Source: an uncultured Flavobacteriaceae bacterium (GTDB lineage: Bacteria > Bacteroidota > Bacteroidia > Flavobacteriales > Flavobacteriaceae). Taken from it: a DNA stretch of 38,102 bases. Shown here piece after piece: positions 28,355 through 37,972 of this stretch. How positions within the stretch are numbered: the stretch's first letter is position 1; each line of letters begins with the position of its first letter. A model generated the notes under the pieces. That model searched no databases. It was not told the origin of the DNA and was given only the letters and a program-made list of their open reading frames with translations. The position numbers were made by a program, and so were the translations under genes. The DNA is taken from contig CAMZLD010000109.1 of assembly GCA_947311635.1 (NCBI GenBank), forward strand, positions 1-38,102, read 5' to 3'.

Positions 28355-29401
28355 ATGCTTAAAAAATCATTCTCTTTTTTATTAATTTTTGAAACGTTTA
28401 AGACAGAATTGTTTGCGTTTATATTCTTACTTATGTTATCTATTTTTTCTTCTTCAAAACCTGAAAAAAACCTTTATACGATTGCTTTTTATAATCTAGA
28501 AAATTTGTTTGACACGCTCAATGATCCCAACACATTGGATGATGATTTTACACCTAAAGGAAAACTTCACTGGAATACAAAACGCTACAAACGTAAAATA
28601 CGCAAAATGAGTCGCGTCATAGCGCAACTCGGAACAGAAAAATCTGAACATGCACCCGCTTTAGTTGGTATTGTAGAGGTAGAAAATGCGACAGTTTTAA
28701 AAGACCTTATTCATGCAAAAGCTTTAGAAACCTATAATTATAATTTTGTACATCATGAATCTCCAGACGAGCGTGGTATTGATGTAGCTTTGCTTTATAA
28801 AAAAGAATTATTTCAATTAATTTCTCATAAAACCTATCCTCTTTTATTAATAGATTCCGAAGGAAAAAGAGATTATACACGTGATGTTTTACATGTTACC
28901 GGAAAACTAAATGGTGAGCTTACCCACATTATTGTCAACCATTGGCCTTCGCGCAGAAATGGTACAGAAACGGTAGCTAAACGTATCAAAGCAGCTCAGT
29001 TAGTACGCTCTATTGCATTAGAGATTCTGGCACAAGATGCAGATGCCAAAATTATCATCATGGGCGATTTTAATGATGGGCCAGAAAGTGAAAGCATACA
29101 ATATTTGGTTCAAAATACATTTTACAATGCCATGGCACGCTTATTAGCCATAGGAAAAGGTACTACTGCTTATAAAAATAAATGGAATTTATTTGATCAA
29201 ATTATCTTTACAAAAAACTACCTCAAACCTTCTAGTAATAAACATGTCTTTAGATATGCCGAAGTGTTTGATAAAGATTTTTTAAAAGTTTACAAAGGAA
29301 AACTTAAAGGAAGCCCTTTTAGAACTTACATTAGCCGTTGGTATCAAGGTGGTTTTAGCGATCATTTTCCGGTGTATATTTATTTGAAAAAGAAAGATTG
29401 A
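28355..29401 (+). CDS. endonuclease/exonuclease/phosphatase family protein
   Basis: AFYNLENLFDTLNDPNTLDDDFTPKGKLHWN, VNHWPSRRNG, IIMGDFNDGPES, FSDHFPVYIY; start uncertain (28328 or 28355). Confidence 0.9.
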   Translation: MLKKSFSFLLIFETFKTELFAFIFLLMLSIFSSSKPEKNLYTIAFYNLENLFDTLNDPNTLDDDFTPKGKLHWNTKRYKRKIRKMSRVIAQLGTEKSEHAPALVGIVEVENATVLKDLIHAKALETYNYNFVHHESPDERGIDVALLYKKELFQLISHKTYPLLLIDSEGKRDYTRDVLHVTGKLNGELTHIIVNHWPSRRNGTETVAKRIKAAQLVRSIALEILAQDADAKIIIMGDFNDGPESESIQYLVQNTFYNAMARLLAIGKGTTAYKNKWNLFDQIIFTKNYLKPSSNKHVFRYAEVFDKDFLKVYKGKLKGSPFRTYISRWYQGGFSDHFPVYIYLKKKD

Positions 29402-29405
29402 TTTA

Positions 29406-29629
29406 TAGTAATGTCCGTCTAAAGACCTAAGACCGTTTCACTATTAGAGGAAAGATAAAAGATTTGATTGTAACTATACGATAAACAGTTATTTGAAAAT
29501 TATTGTTATTGACAGATAACATAAAATTAAAAAAAACAGAAAAAGCAAGGTGTCTATTTAAAAAAGCTCTTAGAACCGCTATTAAACATAACTTTTTAGC
29601 GTTTTTATAAATTTTAATCGGATAACAAT
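29406..29629 (-). mobile_element. MITE-like element copy E with perfect 10-bp target duplication
   Basis: 224 bp; flanked by GATTGATTTA at 29396-29405 and 29630-29639. Confidence 0.92.
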
Positions 29630-29636
29630 GATTGAT

Positions 29637-31415
29637 TTACAACGCTTTTTTTATACTTTCTAGAATTTTTTCTGAACTTAGACCTACTATTTCTTGCAAT
29701 TCATTCATACTTCCGTGTTCTATAAAAACGTCTGGAATGCCTAATATTTCTACCTTGTTTTGGTAGTTATTTTCTGAAGCAAATTCAAGAATTGCGTTTC
29801 CAAATCCACCTTTTACAGTTCCATCTTCAACAGTAATAATTGTTGCGTACAATTTAAAAATAGATTCTAACAAGGGTTTATCCAAAGGCTTTACAAAACG
29901 CATGTCATAATGCGCTACTTTTGCATTTTCAACACTATTTAATGCAGCAATAGCATCGGTAACTTGGATTGCTGTAGTGCCAACCGAAAGTATTGATAAA
30001 TCACTTCCTTTTTTTAATTCAATGCCTTTTCCTATTTCAATGCTCGAAAAAGGTTGTTGCCAATCAATAATAGTACCACGGCCACGAGGGTAGCGAATAG
30101 CAATGGGTAAATCTAAGCCCAACTGTGCAGTATACATGATGTTTCGTAATTCTATGGCATTGCTAGGTGTGGCTATAATAATATTTGGTATGCATCGTAA
30201 AAAAGCCATATCAAAAACGCCATGGTGGGTAGCACCATCTTGACCTACCAAACCAGCTCTGTCTAAACAAAAAATAACAGGTAGTTTTTGCAAAGCAACA
30301 TCGTGTATAATTTGATCGTACGCACGTTGTATAAATGTTGAATAAATATTACAAAACGGTATCAACCCTTGTGTTGCCATACCTGCTGCTAGTGTTACTG
30401 CATGTTGCTCTGCAATACCCACATCAAAAGCACGCTCTGGAAAAACATCCATCATATATTTTAATGAGCTTCCTGTTGGCATTGCGGGTGTAATACCTAC
30501 AATTTTTGGGTTTTCTTTTGCAAGTTCAACAATGGTGTGCCCAAAAACATCTTGGTATTTTGGTGGTTTATTTACTTCTGAATTGCTAATAAGATTCCCT
30601 GTATGTTTATCAAATTTTCCGGGGGCATGATAGGTTACTTGATGCTTTTCTGCTTGTTGCAAACCTTTACCTTTGGTAGTTGTAATGTGTAAAAAACGAG
30701 GACCTTTAATATTTTTTAAGCGTTTTAACTCTTTAATGAGTGCTGGTAAATTATGGCCATCAATTGGTCCAGAATAATCAAAATTCAAAGCTTTAATGAT
30801 GTTGGTTTTGGCTAATTTTTTATCGGTTTTTACTTTGGTAAGATATTCTTTAAAAGCACCAACACTTGGGTCAATGCCCATGGCGTTGTCATTTAATATG
30901 ATTAAAATATTAGCCTTGGTGACACCTGCATGATTTAGGGCTTCAAAAGCCATTCCGCTGGTAATAGAAGCGTCTCCAATTACGGCAATGTGTTGCTTTT
31001 CTGTATGCCCTTGTAGATTAGATGCAATTGCCATACCTAAAGCTGCCGAAATTGACGTAGATGAATGGCCTACACCAAAAGCATCATAGGTGCTTTCTGT
31101 TCGCTTCGGAAAGCCAGAAATTCCATTTAATTGTCGGTTGGTATGAAAAACACTTTTTCTGCCAGTTAAAATTTTATGTCCGTATGCTTGGTGACCAACA
31201 TCCCAAATTAATACATCTTTGGGTGTGTTAAAGACGTAATGCAATGCAATGGTTAATTCTACAACACCTAAACTAGCACCTAAATGACCTTCTTTTACGG
31301 CAACAATATCAATGATGAATTTCCGAAGTTCTTTTGCCAAAAAAGGCAAATCTTCCGAAGCAATTTTTCGTAAATCAACAGGGGTTTCTATGTTTTGTAA
31401 AAGTGCTTTTTTCAC
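29637..31415 (-). CDS. dxs: 1-deoxy-D-xylulose-5-phosphate synthase
   Basis: LIWDVGHQAYGHKILTGR, VIGDASITSGMAFEALNHAG, LDRAGLVGQDGATHHG. Confidence 0.97.
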   Translation of the reverse strand: MKKALLQNIETPVDLRKIASEDLPFLAKELRKFIIDIVAVKEGHLGASLGVVELTIALHYVFNTPKDVLIWDVGHQAYGHKILTGRKSVFHTNRQLNGISGFPKRTESTYDAFGVGHSSTSISAALGMAIASNLQGHTEKQHIAVIGDASITSGMAFEALNHAGVTKANILIILNDNAMGIDPSVGAFKEYLTKVKTDKKLAKTNIIKALNFDYSGPIDGHNLPALIKELKRLKNIKGPRFLHITTTKGKGLQQAEKHQVTYHAPGKFDKHTGNLISNSEVNKPPKYQDVFGHTIVELAKENPKIVGITPAMPTGSSLKYMMDVFPERAFDVGIAEQHAVTLAAGMATQGLIPFCNIYSTFIQRAYDQIIHDVALQKLPVIFCLDRAGLVGQDGATHHGVFDMAFLRCIPNIIIATPSNAIELRNIMYTAQLGLDLPIAIRYPRGRGTIIDWQQPFSSIEIGKGIELKKGSDLSILSVGTTAIQVTDAIAALNSVENAKVAHYDMRFVKPLDKPLLESIFKLYATIITVEDGTVKGGFGNAILEFASENNYQNKVEILGIPDVFIEHGSMNELQEIVGLSSEKILESIKKAL

Positions 31416-31452
31416 AGCCTAAAATTACAATAAATCACGAGACTATTTTAAG

Positions 31453-31460
31453 TATCTTTG
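31453..31460 (+). promoter_or_regulatory. putative -7 box TATCTTTG for tadA
   Basis: TAnnTTTG match, five T then ATG at 31466. Confidence 0.5.
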
Positions 31461-31465
31461 TTTTT

Positions 31466-31915
31466 ATGGAAAACCCTTTTAACGATACGTATTTTATGAA
31501 ACGTGCTTTGCTAGAAGCACAAGCTGCTTTTGATAAAAACGAAGTGCCTATAGGTGCTGTCATTGTCATTAAAGATAAAATTATTGCACGTGCGCATAAT
31601 CTAACAGAAATGCTTAATGATGTCACAGCACATGCAGAAATGCAAGCATTTACTTCGGCTTCTGATTTTTTGGGCGGAAAATATTTACAACAATGCACCT
31701 TATACGTTACCTTAGAACCTTGCCAAATGTGTGCTGGCGCAAGTTATTGGACACAAATTGGTAAAATAGTTTTTGGCGCACCAGATCTAGAACGTGGTTA
31801 TCAACATTACAACACGCATTTACATCCTAAAACAAAAGTTGTTGGTGGTGTATTAGAAAAAGAATGTAGTGAATTATTAAAGCGATTTTTTGTTGAAAAA
31901 CGCAATTTAAATTAA
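31466..31915 (+). CDS. tadA: tRNA-specific adenosine deaminase / nucleoside deaminase
   Basis: MENPFNDTYFMKRALLEAQAAFDKNEVPIGAVIV, HAEMQAF, TLEPCQMCAGA; start 31466 rather than 31334. Confidence 0.88.
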   Translation: MENPFNDTYFMKRALLEAQAAFDKNEVPIGAVIVIKDKIIARAHNLTEMLNDVTAHAEMQAFTSASDFLGGKYLQQCTLYVTLEPCQMCAGASYWTQIGKIVFGAPDLERGYQHYNTHLHPKTKVVGGVLEKECSELLKRFFVEKRNLN

Positions 31916-32148
31916 TCGTCTTTTTGCATTTTTTCAATATTCTCTTTTGTAAGCATATAATCTGCTACCTTTTTATCTTTCCATCGGTAATAAATAAAAA
32001 AAGGCATTAAAATAAAGCTAAAAAGCAAAACACCTACGCCAATAATAGCATCACTATTATAATTTGGATCTTCTTTTACATAAAACCCAAATAGAATGGT
32101 TGCTAAAATGCTGACAAAGAGGAGTTGTAAAAAAAGTTTCATGGTCAA
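31912..32148 (-). CDS. small two-TM membrane protein of unknown function
   Basis: MTMKLFLQLLFVSILATILFGFYV...IIGVGVLLFSFILMPFFIYYRWKDKKVADYMLTKENIEKMQKDD. Confidence 0.65.
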   Translation of the reverse strand: MTMKLFLQLLFVSILATILFGFYVKEDPNYNSDAIIGVGVLLFSFILMPFFIYYRWKDKKVADYMLTKENIEKMQKDD

Positions 32149-32171
32149 TGGTGTATTTGATGTAAAACTAC

Positions 32172-32179
32172 TAAATTTG
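32172..32179 (+). promoter_or_regulatory. putative -7 box TAAATTTG
   Basis: TAnnTTTG match 25 bp before ATG at 32205. Confidence 0.4.
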
Positions 32180-32204
32180 AGTCAGTTTGAATGTTAAATA
32201 GTCC

Positions 32205-33104
32205 ATGAAAGAAAAAAAAATTATCATTGCACACCGAGGTGCTTGTGGTTATTTGCCAGAACACACCTTGGCTGCAAAAGCTATGGCACATGCTATGGAT
32301 CCTGATTATATAGAGCAAGATTTGGCTTTGAGTAAAGACAATGTGCCTATGGTAATTCATGATATTTACTTAGAAACGGTAAGTAATGTGGCTACTGTTT
32401 TTCCACTTCGCAAACGAGAAGACGATCATTATTACGTTATTGATTTTACATTGAAAGAACTCAAAACACTCTGTTTAAGTGAGCGATTTGATACTACTAC
32501 TCACAAAGCGGTTTTTCCGAAGCGATTTCCTATACATACGGGTAATTTTAAAATTCAAACCTTGCAAGAAGAGCTTGCTTTTATTCAAGGTATGAATAAA
32601 AGTACAGGTAAAAATATTGGTGTTTATCCAGAAATTAAGCAGCCCGCTTTTCATAGAAAAGAAGGCAAAGATATTTCTAAAATCGTTTTAAAAGTACTTT
32701 CAGATTTTGGGTATACAAGCAAAAATGACAACTGTATTTTACAGTGTTTTGATTCCAAAGAGCTTGAACGTATTCGAAAAGAATTAAAATGTAACTTATT
32801 TTTGGTACAATTAATTGAGTTTAAAGAAGAAGAAAGGTTATTAGATTATTTTGCAAGTTATGCAGATGCTATTGGCCCTTGGTACAAGCAGCTTCTAGCT
32901 AAAAACAAAAAGCCAACAGGCTTTGTTGCACAAGCACATCTATTGGGTTTAAAAGTACACGCCTACACGTTTAGAGCAGATGATTTGGGAGATTTTAATA
33001 GTTTTGATGCCTTGTTAGATTATGGATTTAATACGCTTCAACTTGACGGAATGTTTACCGATTTTCCTGATAAGGCAGTGGCGTTTTTAAAAATTAACCA
33101 CTAA
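32205..33104 (+). CDS. glpQ: glycerophosphodiester phosphodiesterase
   Basis: IIAHRGACGYLPEHTLAAKAMA, DYIEQDLALSKDNVPMVIHD. Confidence 0.92.
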   Translation: MKEKKIIIAHRGACGYLPEHTLAAKAMAHAMDPDYIEQDLALSKDNVPMVIHDIYLETVSNVATVFPLRKREDDHYYVIDFTLKELKTLCLSERFDTTTHKAVFPKRFPIHTGNFKIQTLQEELAFIQGMNKSTGKNIGVYPEIKQPAFHRKEGKDISKIVLKVLSDFGYTSKNDNCILQCFDSKELERIRKELKCNLFLVQLIEFKEEERLLDYFASYADAIGPWYKQLLAKNKKPTGFVAQAHLLGLKVHAYTFRADDLGDFNSFDALLDYGFNTLQLDGMFTDFPDKAVAFLKINH

Positions 33105-34878
33105 CCTCTTTTAATTTATTACGGTAAACTGTAAGCATTTTAGATTTAGAAATAAATCCATAGTATTTACCGTCACGTAATACAGGTAAATTCCATGCAT
33201 TGCTTTGCGTAAACTTTTCCATAATAGATTGCATAGAATCGCGGTTATAAAAAATAACATCGGGTGCATTGTGCATTAAATCACGCACAAAAACTTTTTT
33301 GTATAATTTCTTATTGAACATGATTTCTCGAATATCATCTAATAAAATAATTCCGATTAAGTCGTTGTCATCATTGACAACAGGAAACAAGTTTCGTTTG
33401 GATTTTGCTACGGCTTTTTTTAACATTTTACCCAAGCTCATTTCTGGGTTTAAGCTAATAAAATCGCGCTCTACTATGGCTTTTTTACTCATTAATAAAA
33501 TAGCGTTACTGTCTTTATCATGCGTTAACAGCTCACCTCTTTTAGCCAATTCTTCAGTATAAATAGAATATGCAACAAAATGTTTTGTCAAAGCATACGA
33601 AATGGCAGAAACTAACATTAATGGCACAAACAATTCATAACCGCCTGTAATTTCTGCAATTAAAAAAATAGCTGTTAATGGTGCGTGTAAAACACCTGCC
33701 ATTAAACCTGTCATTCCTATGAGCGTAAAATTGGATTCAGAAACATGAAAACCCAACCCTAAATTGTTAATTATTTTTGCCAAAACATTGCCTATGGCAC
33801 TTCCCATAACCAAGGTGGGAATAAAAATACCTCCAATTCCTCCTGCCGAAAAAGTCACTGTCATGGCAATGGCTTTAAAAAATGTAATGCCGATTAAAAG
33901 CGCAATGATGATCCAAATATTTTCAGAAAAATCAGAAAAAAAAGGAACATTCCCGATGGCTTTTAAATGATTGCCCTGTAATAAATTATTTATCAAACCA
34001 TACCCCTCACCAAACAATGGTGGAATAAAGAACAACAAAATTCCTATAATAACACCACCAATTAAAAGGCGTTTTATAGGGCTTTCTATTTTTTCAAACC
34101 CTTTGGTAATTAAAAAATAAATTTTAGAAAAATAGACCGATGCAAAACCTGTTCCGATAGCTAATAAAATATAAAACCCAATGTCTTTTATTCTAAAAAC
34201 ATCGGTTACATCAAAGCGAAACAACACATCTTGACCTCTAAAAAAATACGATGTAACAACTGCCGATACAGATGCTAATAATAAAGGTACCAAAGATGAA
34301 AATGCCAAATCTAAGCTAAAGATTTCAACAGCAAAAATAATGGCAGCAATGGGCGCTTTAAACATACTAGACATGGCGCCTGCTGTTGCGCAACCAATCA
34401 ATAACATTCTTGTCTTTGCGTCAATATGAAAAAACTGTGCTAAGTTAGACCCAAGCGCAGCACCCGTACTTACAGCAGGTCCTTGCAAACCTACAGAACC
34501 TCCAAAACCCGCTGTTATAGGTGCTGTAATCAATGATGCATACATTTTATAGCGCTCCATAATACCATTTTTCTTTGCAACAGCATATAAGGTAGCAGGA
34601 ATACCGTGATTAATTTTCTTTTGAATGAAATACTTTTGAATGATATAAACCAAAAACAAACCTATAATCGGAAAAATAAAATAAAAGGCATGATGGTAAT
34701 CTTTAATTATTTTTCCTTCTAATAAAGTCTGAATAAAATGTGTTAGGTTTTTTAATACAACCGCTCCTAAACCTGCCAACAAGCCAACCATTACACTTAA
34801 TATGTAGGTAAATTGCTGGTTCGATATATGTTTATATCGCCACTTATAAAACTTTGTGAGTATTTTTTTACTATTCAA
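33094..34878 (-). CDS. ClC-family chloride channel/antiporter with C-terminal CBS domains
   Basis: GGSVGLQGPAVSTGAALGS, FSAGGIGGIFIPTLVMG, GLMAGVLHAPLTAIFLIAEITG. Confidence 0.94.
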   Translation of the reverse strand: MNSKKILTKFYKWRYKHISNQQFTYILSVMVGLLAGLGAVVLKNLTHFIQTLLEGKIIKDYHHAFYFIFPIIGLFLVYIIQKYFIQKKINHGIPATLYAVAKKNGIMERYKMYASLITAPITAGFGGSVGLQGPAVSTGAALGSNLAQFFHIDAKTRMLLIGCATAGAMSSMFKAPIAAIIFAVEIFSLDLAFSSLVPLLLASVSAVVTSYFFRGQDVLFRFDVTDVFRIKDIGFYILLAIGTGFASVYFSKIYFLITKGFEKIESPIKRLLIGGVIIGILLFFIPPLFGEGYGLINNLLQGNHLKAIGNVPFFSDFSENIWIIIALLIGITFFKAIAMTVTFSAGGIGGIFIPTLVMGSAIGNVLAKIINNLGLGFHVSESNFTLIGMTGLMAGVLHAPLTAIFLIAEITGGYELFVPLMLVSAISYALTKHFVAYSIYTEELAKRGELLTHDKDSNAILLMSKKAIVERDFISLNPEMSLGKMLKKAVAKSKRNLFPVVNDDNDLIGIILLDDIREIMFNKKLYKKVFVRDLMHNAPDVIFYNRDSMQSIMEKFTQSNAWNLPVLRDGKYYGFISKSKMLTVYRNKLKEVSG

Positions 34879-34979
34879 AAAAATGATATTAAAAAAACAA
34901 ATTTAATAGCTTTCGGTTAACTTTAGAACAAGTTTACAGAATATTATTGGTCATTAGACAAATATTCTATAAAAACTGC

Positions 34980-34987
34980 TACATTTG
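34980..34987 (+). promoter_or_regulatory. putative -7 box TACATTTG for trkA
   Basis: TAnnTTTG match 23 bp before ATG. Confidence 0.45.
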
Positions 34988-35010
34988 TAACACTTAATGC
35001 AAACACTATT

Positions 35011-36363
35011 ATGAGAATTATTATTGCCGGAGCAGGCGAAGTAGGATTTCATTTAGCAAAATTACTTTCTTACGAATCACATGACATTACCCTCATTGAT
35101 CTAGATAAAGACCATCTTGCTTATGCAGATACACGGTTAGACATTAGCACTAAATACGGAAATGCAACCTCAATAGAAACCTTAAAAGAAGCTGGAATTG
35201 CCGAAACAGATTTGTTAATCTCTGTAACTTCTAATGAAACCATCAACATTACGGTTTGTGTCATTTCTAAAAGATTAGGCGCTAAAAAAACAGTAGCAAG
35301 AATTAGCAATACTGAATTTATAGATAAAAAAGAAGAAGTTAATTTTAAAGAATTAGGAATCGACGAATTAATTTCTACGGAAGAATTAGCTACTAATGAA
35401 ATAAAATTATTACTAAATCAAGCAGCTTTTAATGACACCCATGAGTTTGAAGGTGGAGAGTTAACTATGATGGGGATTGTACTTTCTAAAAAAGCTCCTT
35501 TTGTTGGCATGAGTGTTAGAGAAGCCGCATCTTCTTTTTCTGGCATTCATTTTATGCCCATAGCCATACAGCATAAAAACTCTCAACAAACTATTATACC
35601 ACGTGGAGATACCATTTTTCAAGCAGGTGATCAGGCCTATTTTATGACCACCAAAGAAGGTGTAAATGAACTCTACAAACTATCTGGTACCAGTAAAACG
35701 GACATTAAAAATGTTATGATTCTCGGTGGAAGTGGTATTGGCATAAGAACAGCCAAACAACTTTGTGCTAATAAGTTAAATATTAAAATCATAGAACGTG
35801 ATAAAGAAAAAGCTTTTTTACTAGCAGATGAACTACCAAACGCTTTGGTTGTTTCTGGTGACGGTCGTGATGTAGAATTACTGGACGAAGAAAATGTAGA
35901 AGACATGGATGCTTTTTTATCATTAACAGGTAGTAGTGAAACCAATATCATGTCTTGCTTGGTTGCCAAATCTAAAGGTGTTAAAAAAACAATAGCCCTA
36001 GTAGAAAATATTGATTATTTTAAACTGTCGCAAAGTATTGGTATTGACACACTTATCAACAAAAAATTACTTGCTGCCAACAGTATATTTAGATACATTC
36101 GTAAAGGCGAAGTCGTAGAAATAGCCACTTTAAATAACATAAACGCAGAAATTTTAGAATTTAATGTCATTCCAAATTCTAAAATTACTCAAAAAATCAT
36201 TAGAGATCTTGAAATACCAAAAGGAGCTACTATTGCTGGTGTTATTAGAAACGGAGAAGGAATTATTGTTTTAGGAGGCTTTCAAATAGCTGCAAATGAC
36301 AAAGTTTTGCTTTGTTGTACACCAAACACAATTAATAAAGTTGAAAAATTATTCGATTCGTAA
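35011..36363 (+). CDS. trkA: Trk system potassium transporter TrkA
   Basis: MRIIIAGAGEVGFHLAKLLSYESHDITLID and second NAD-binding half MILGGSGIGIRTAKQL. Confidence 0.96.
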   Translation: MRIIIAGAGEVGFHLAKLLSYESHDITLIDLDKDHLAYADTRLDISTKYGNATSIETLKEAGIAETDLLISVTSNETINITVCVISKRLGAKKTVARISNTEFIDKKEEVNFKELGIDELISTEELATNEIKLLLNQAAFNDTHEFEGGELTMMGIVLSKKAPFVGMSVREAASSFSGIHFMPIAIQHKNSQQTIIPRGDTIFQAGDQAYFMTTKEGVNELYKLSGTSKTDIKNVMILGGSGIGIRTAKQLCANKLNIKIIERDKEKAFLLADELPNALVVSGDGRDVELLDEENVEDMDAFLSLTGSSETNIMSCLVAKSKGVKKTIALVENIDYFKLSQSIGIDTLINKKLLAANSIFRYIRKGEVVEIATLNNINAEILEFNVIPNSKITQKIIRDLEIPKGATIAGVIRNGEGIIVLGGFQIAANDKVLLCCTPNTINKVEKLFDS

Positions 36364-36372
36364 TACTTTATC

Positions 36373-37884
36373 ATGAATAAAATAAACTATAGAATAATTT
36401 TTCAAATGATGGGCATTTTAATGCTCTTCAACGGTGGGTTTATGTTGCTTTCTTCCATGGTAGGTTTTTTTTATAAAGATACAGCTTACCAAGGTATTGC
36501 AATTGCAGGTACTACCACTTTAGCCATTGGTTTATTGTTACGTTTTATCACTAAAAATTTTACCAAACAAATTAAGAAAAAAGAAGGCTATTTAATTGTA
36601 ACTCTAGGCTGGGTTTTTTTAACTATTTCTGGTACATTGCCCTACTTATTTACCCAAACCATTCCTAGTTTTACAGATGCATTTTTTGAAACCATGAGTG
36701 GTTACACCACTACCGGAGCTTCCATTTTAAATGATATTGAAGCCATGCCTTACGGTATTTTATTTTGGAGAAGCATGACACATTGGATTGGCGGTATGGG
36801 TATCATTGTTTTGGCAATAGCTATTTTACCGTTATTAGGTATTGGAGGTATGCAGTTGTTTGCTGCCGAAGCTCCAGGACCTTCTGCAGATAAATTACAC
36901 CCTAGAATTACTGATACCGCTAAACGCCTTTGGTATATTTACCTTGGCTTTACATTAATCCAAGCAGTCTTGTTAAAAGCAGCAGGAATGACTGTTTTTG
37001 ACGCTATCAATCATGCCATGTGTACACTATCTACTGGTGGTTTTTCTACCAAAAATGCAAGTGTAGCGTATTGGAATGATAGTCCGCTTATACAATACAT
37101 CATTATATTATTCATGTTTATTGCAGGTATGAATTTTGTACTGAGTTACTTTGCCTTAAAAGGAAAAGTTTCGAAAGTTTTACATGATGAAGAATTTAAA
37201 TTCTATTCATTATTAATCATTTCTACCACTCTTATTGCTGCTACCATTATTTACTATTATGCAACCGTTTCTATTACGCCAACAGAAACACAACTCATAG
37301 CACACCCAAAAGTATTAGGAAATGCAGAAAGTAGCTTTCGGCATGCATTGTTTCAGGTACTAGCAGTAGTTACAACAACAGGCTTTGTTACGGCAGATTT
37401 TACCATTTGGACACCCTTTTTAACAGTTCTCTTTTTTATGTTGATGTTTTTTGGTGCTTCTGCAGGATCAACGGCAGGAGGTGTAAAAATAGTACGCCAT
37501 ATTATTATGGTGAAAAATTCATTTTTAGAATTTAAAAGAACCATTCATCCACATGCCGTAATACCAGTACGATTTAATAAAAAATCGGTCACTAAAGAAA
37601 TTGTTTTCAATATCATGGCATTCTTTATACTGTATATGGTTACCTTTGGTATTGGCGCTGCCGTATTTAGCATTATGGGCTTAGACTACATTACTGCTTT
37701 GGGTACAGCAGCTTCTAGTTTAGGTAATGTTGGCCCTTCTTTTGGTGCATTAAGCCCTGTAAATAATTACGATTCATTGCCCGACTTCGGAAAATGGTGG
37801 GCTGCCTTTTTAATGCTGTTAGGTAGGTTAGAATTATTTACCGTACTAATTGTTTTAACACCTTATTTTTGGCGCAGTAATTAG
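36373..37884 (+). CDS. trkH: Trk system potassium uptake protein TrkH
   Basis: ETMSGYTTTGASIL, SMTHWIGGMGIIVLAIAILPLLG, GASAGSTAGGVKIVR. Confidence 0.95.
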   Translation: MNKINYRIIFQMMGILMLFNGGFMLLSSMVGFFYKDTAYQGIAIAGTTTLAIGLLLRFITKNFTKQIKKKEGYLIVTLGWVFLTISGTLPYLFTQTIPSFTDAFFETMSGYTTTGASILNDIEAMPYGILFWRSMTHWIGGMGIIVLAIAILPLLGIGGMQLFAAEAPGPSADKLHPRITDTAKRLWYIYLGFTLIQAVLLKAAGMTVFDAINHAMCTLSTGGFSTKNASVAYWNDSPLIQYIIILFMFIAGMNFVLSYFALKGKVSKVLHDEEFKFYSLLIISTTLIAATIIYYYATVSITPTETQLIAHPKVLGNAESSFRHALFQVLAVVTTTGFVTADFTIWTPFLTVLFFMLMFFGASAGSTAGGVKIVRHIIMVKNSFLEFKRTIHPHAVIPVRFNKKSVTKEIVFNIMAFFILYMVTFGIGAAVFSIMGLDYITALGTAASSLGNVGPSFGALSPVNNYDSLPDFGKWWAAFLMLLGRLELFTVLIVLTPYFWRSN

Positions 37885-37972
37885 TGTTTAAAAAAAGAGC
37901 AAAGAATGAAGACGTAACGACCAAGCGTAAGAAGATTGGTGGTCACTTAATGATCATCTGTCTGTTTTTTAT

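Noticed and set aside
37900-37965. Weak inverted repeat GACCAA...TTGGTGGTC after trkH as a terminator
   Set aside because: Short, long loop and no T-tract immediately downstream.
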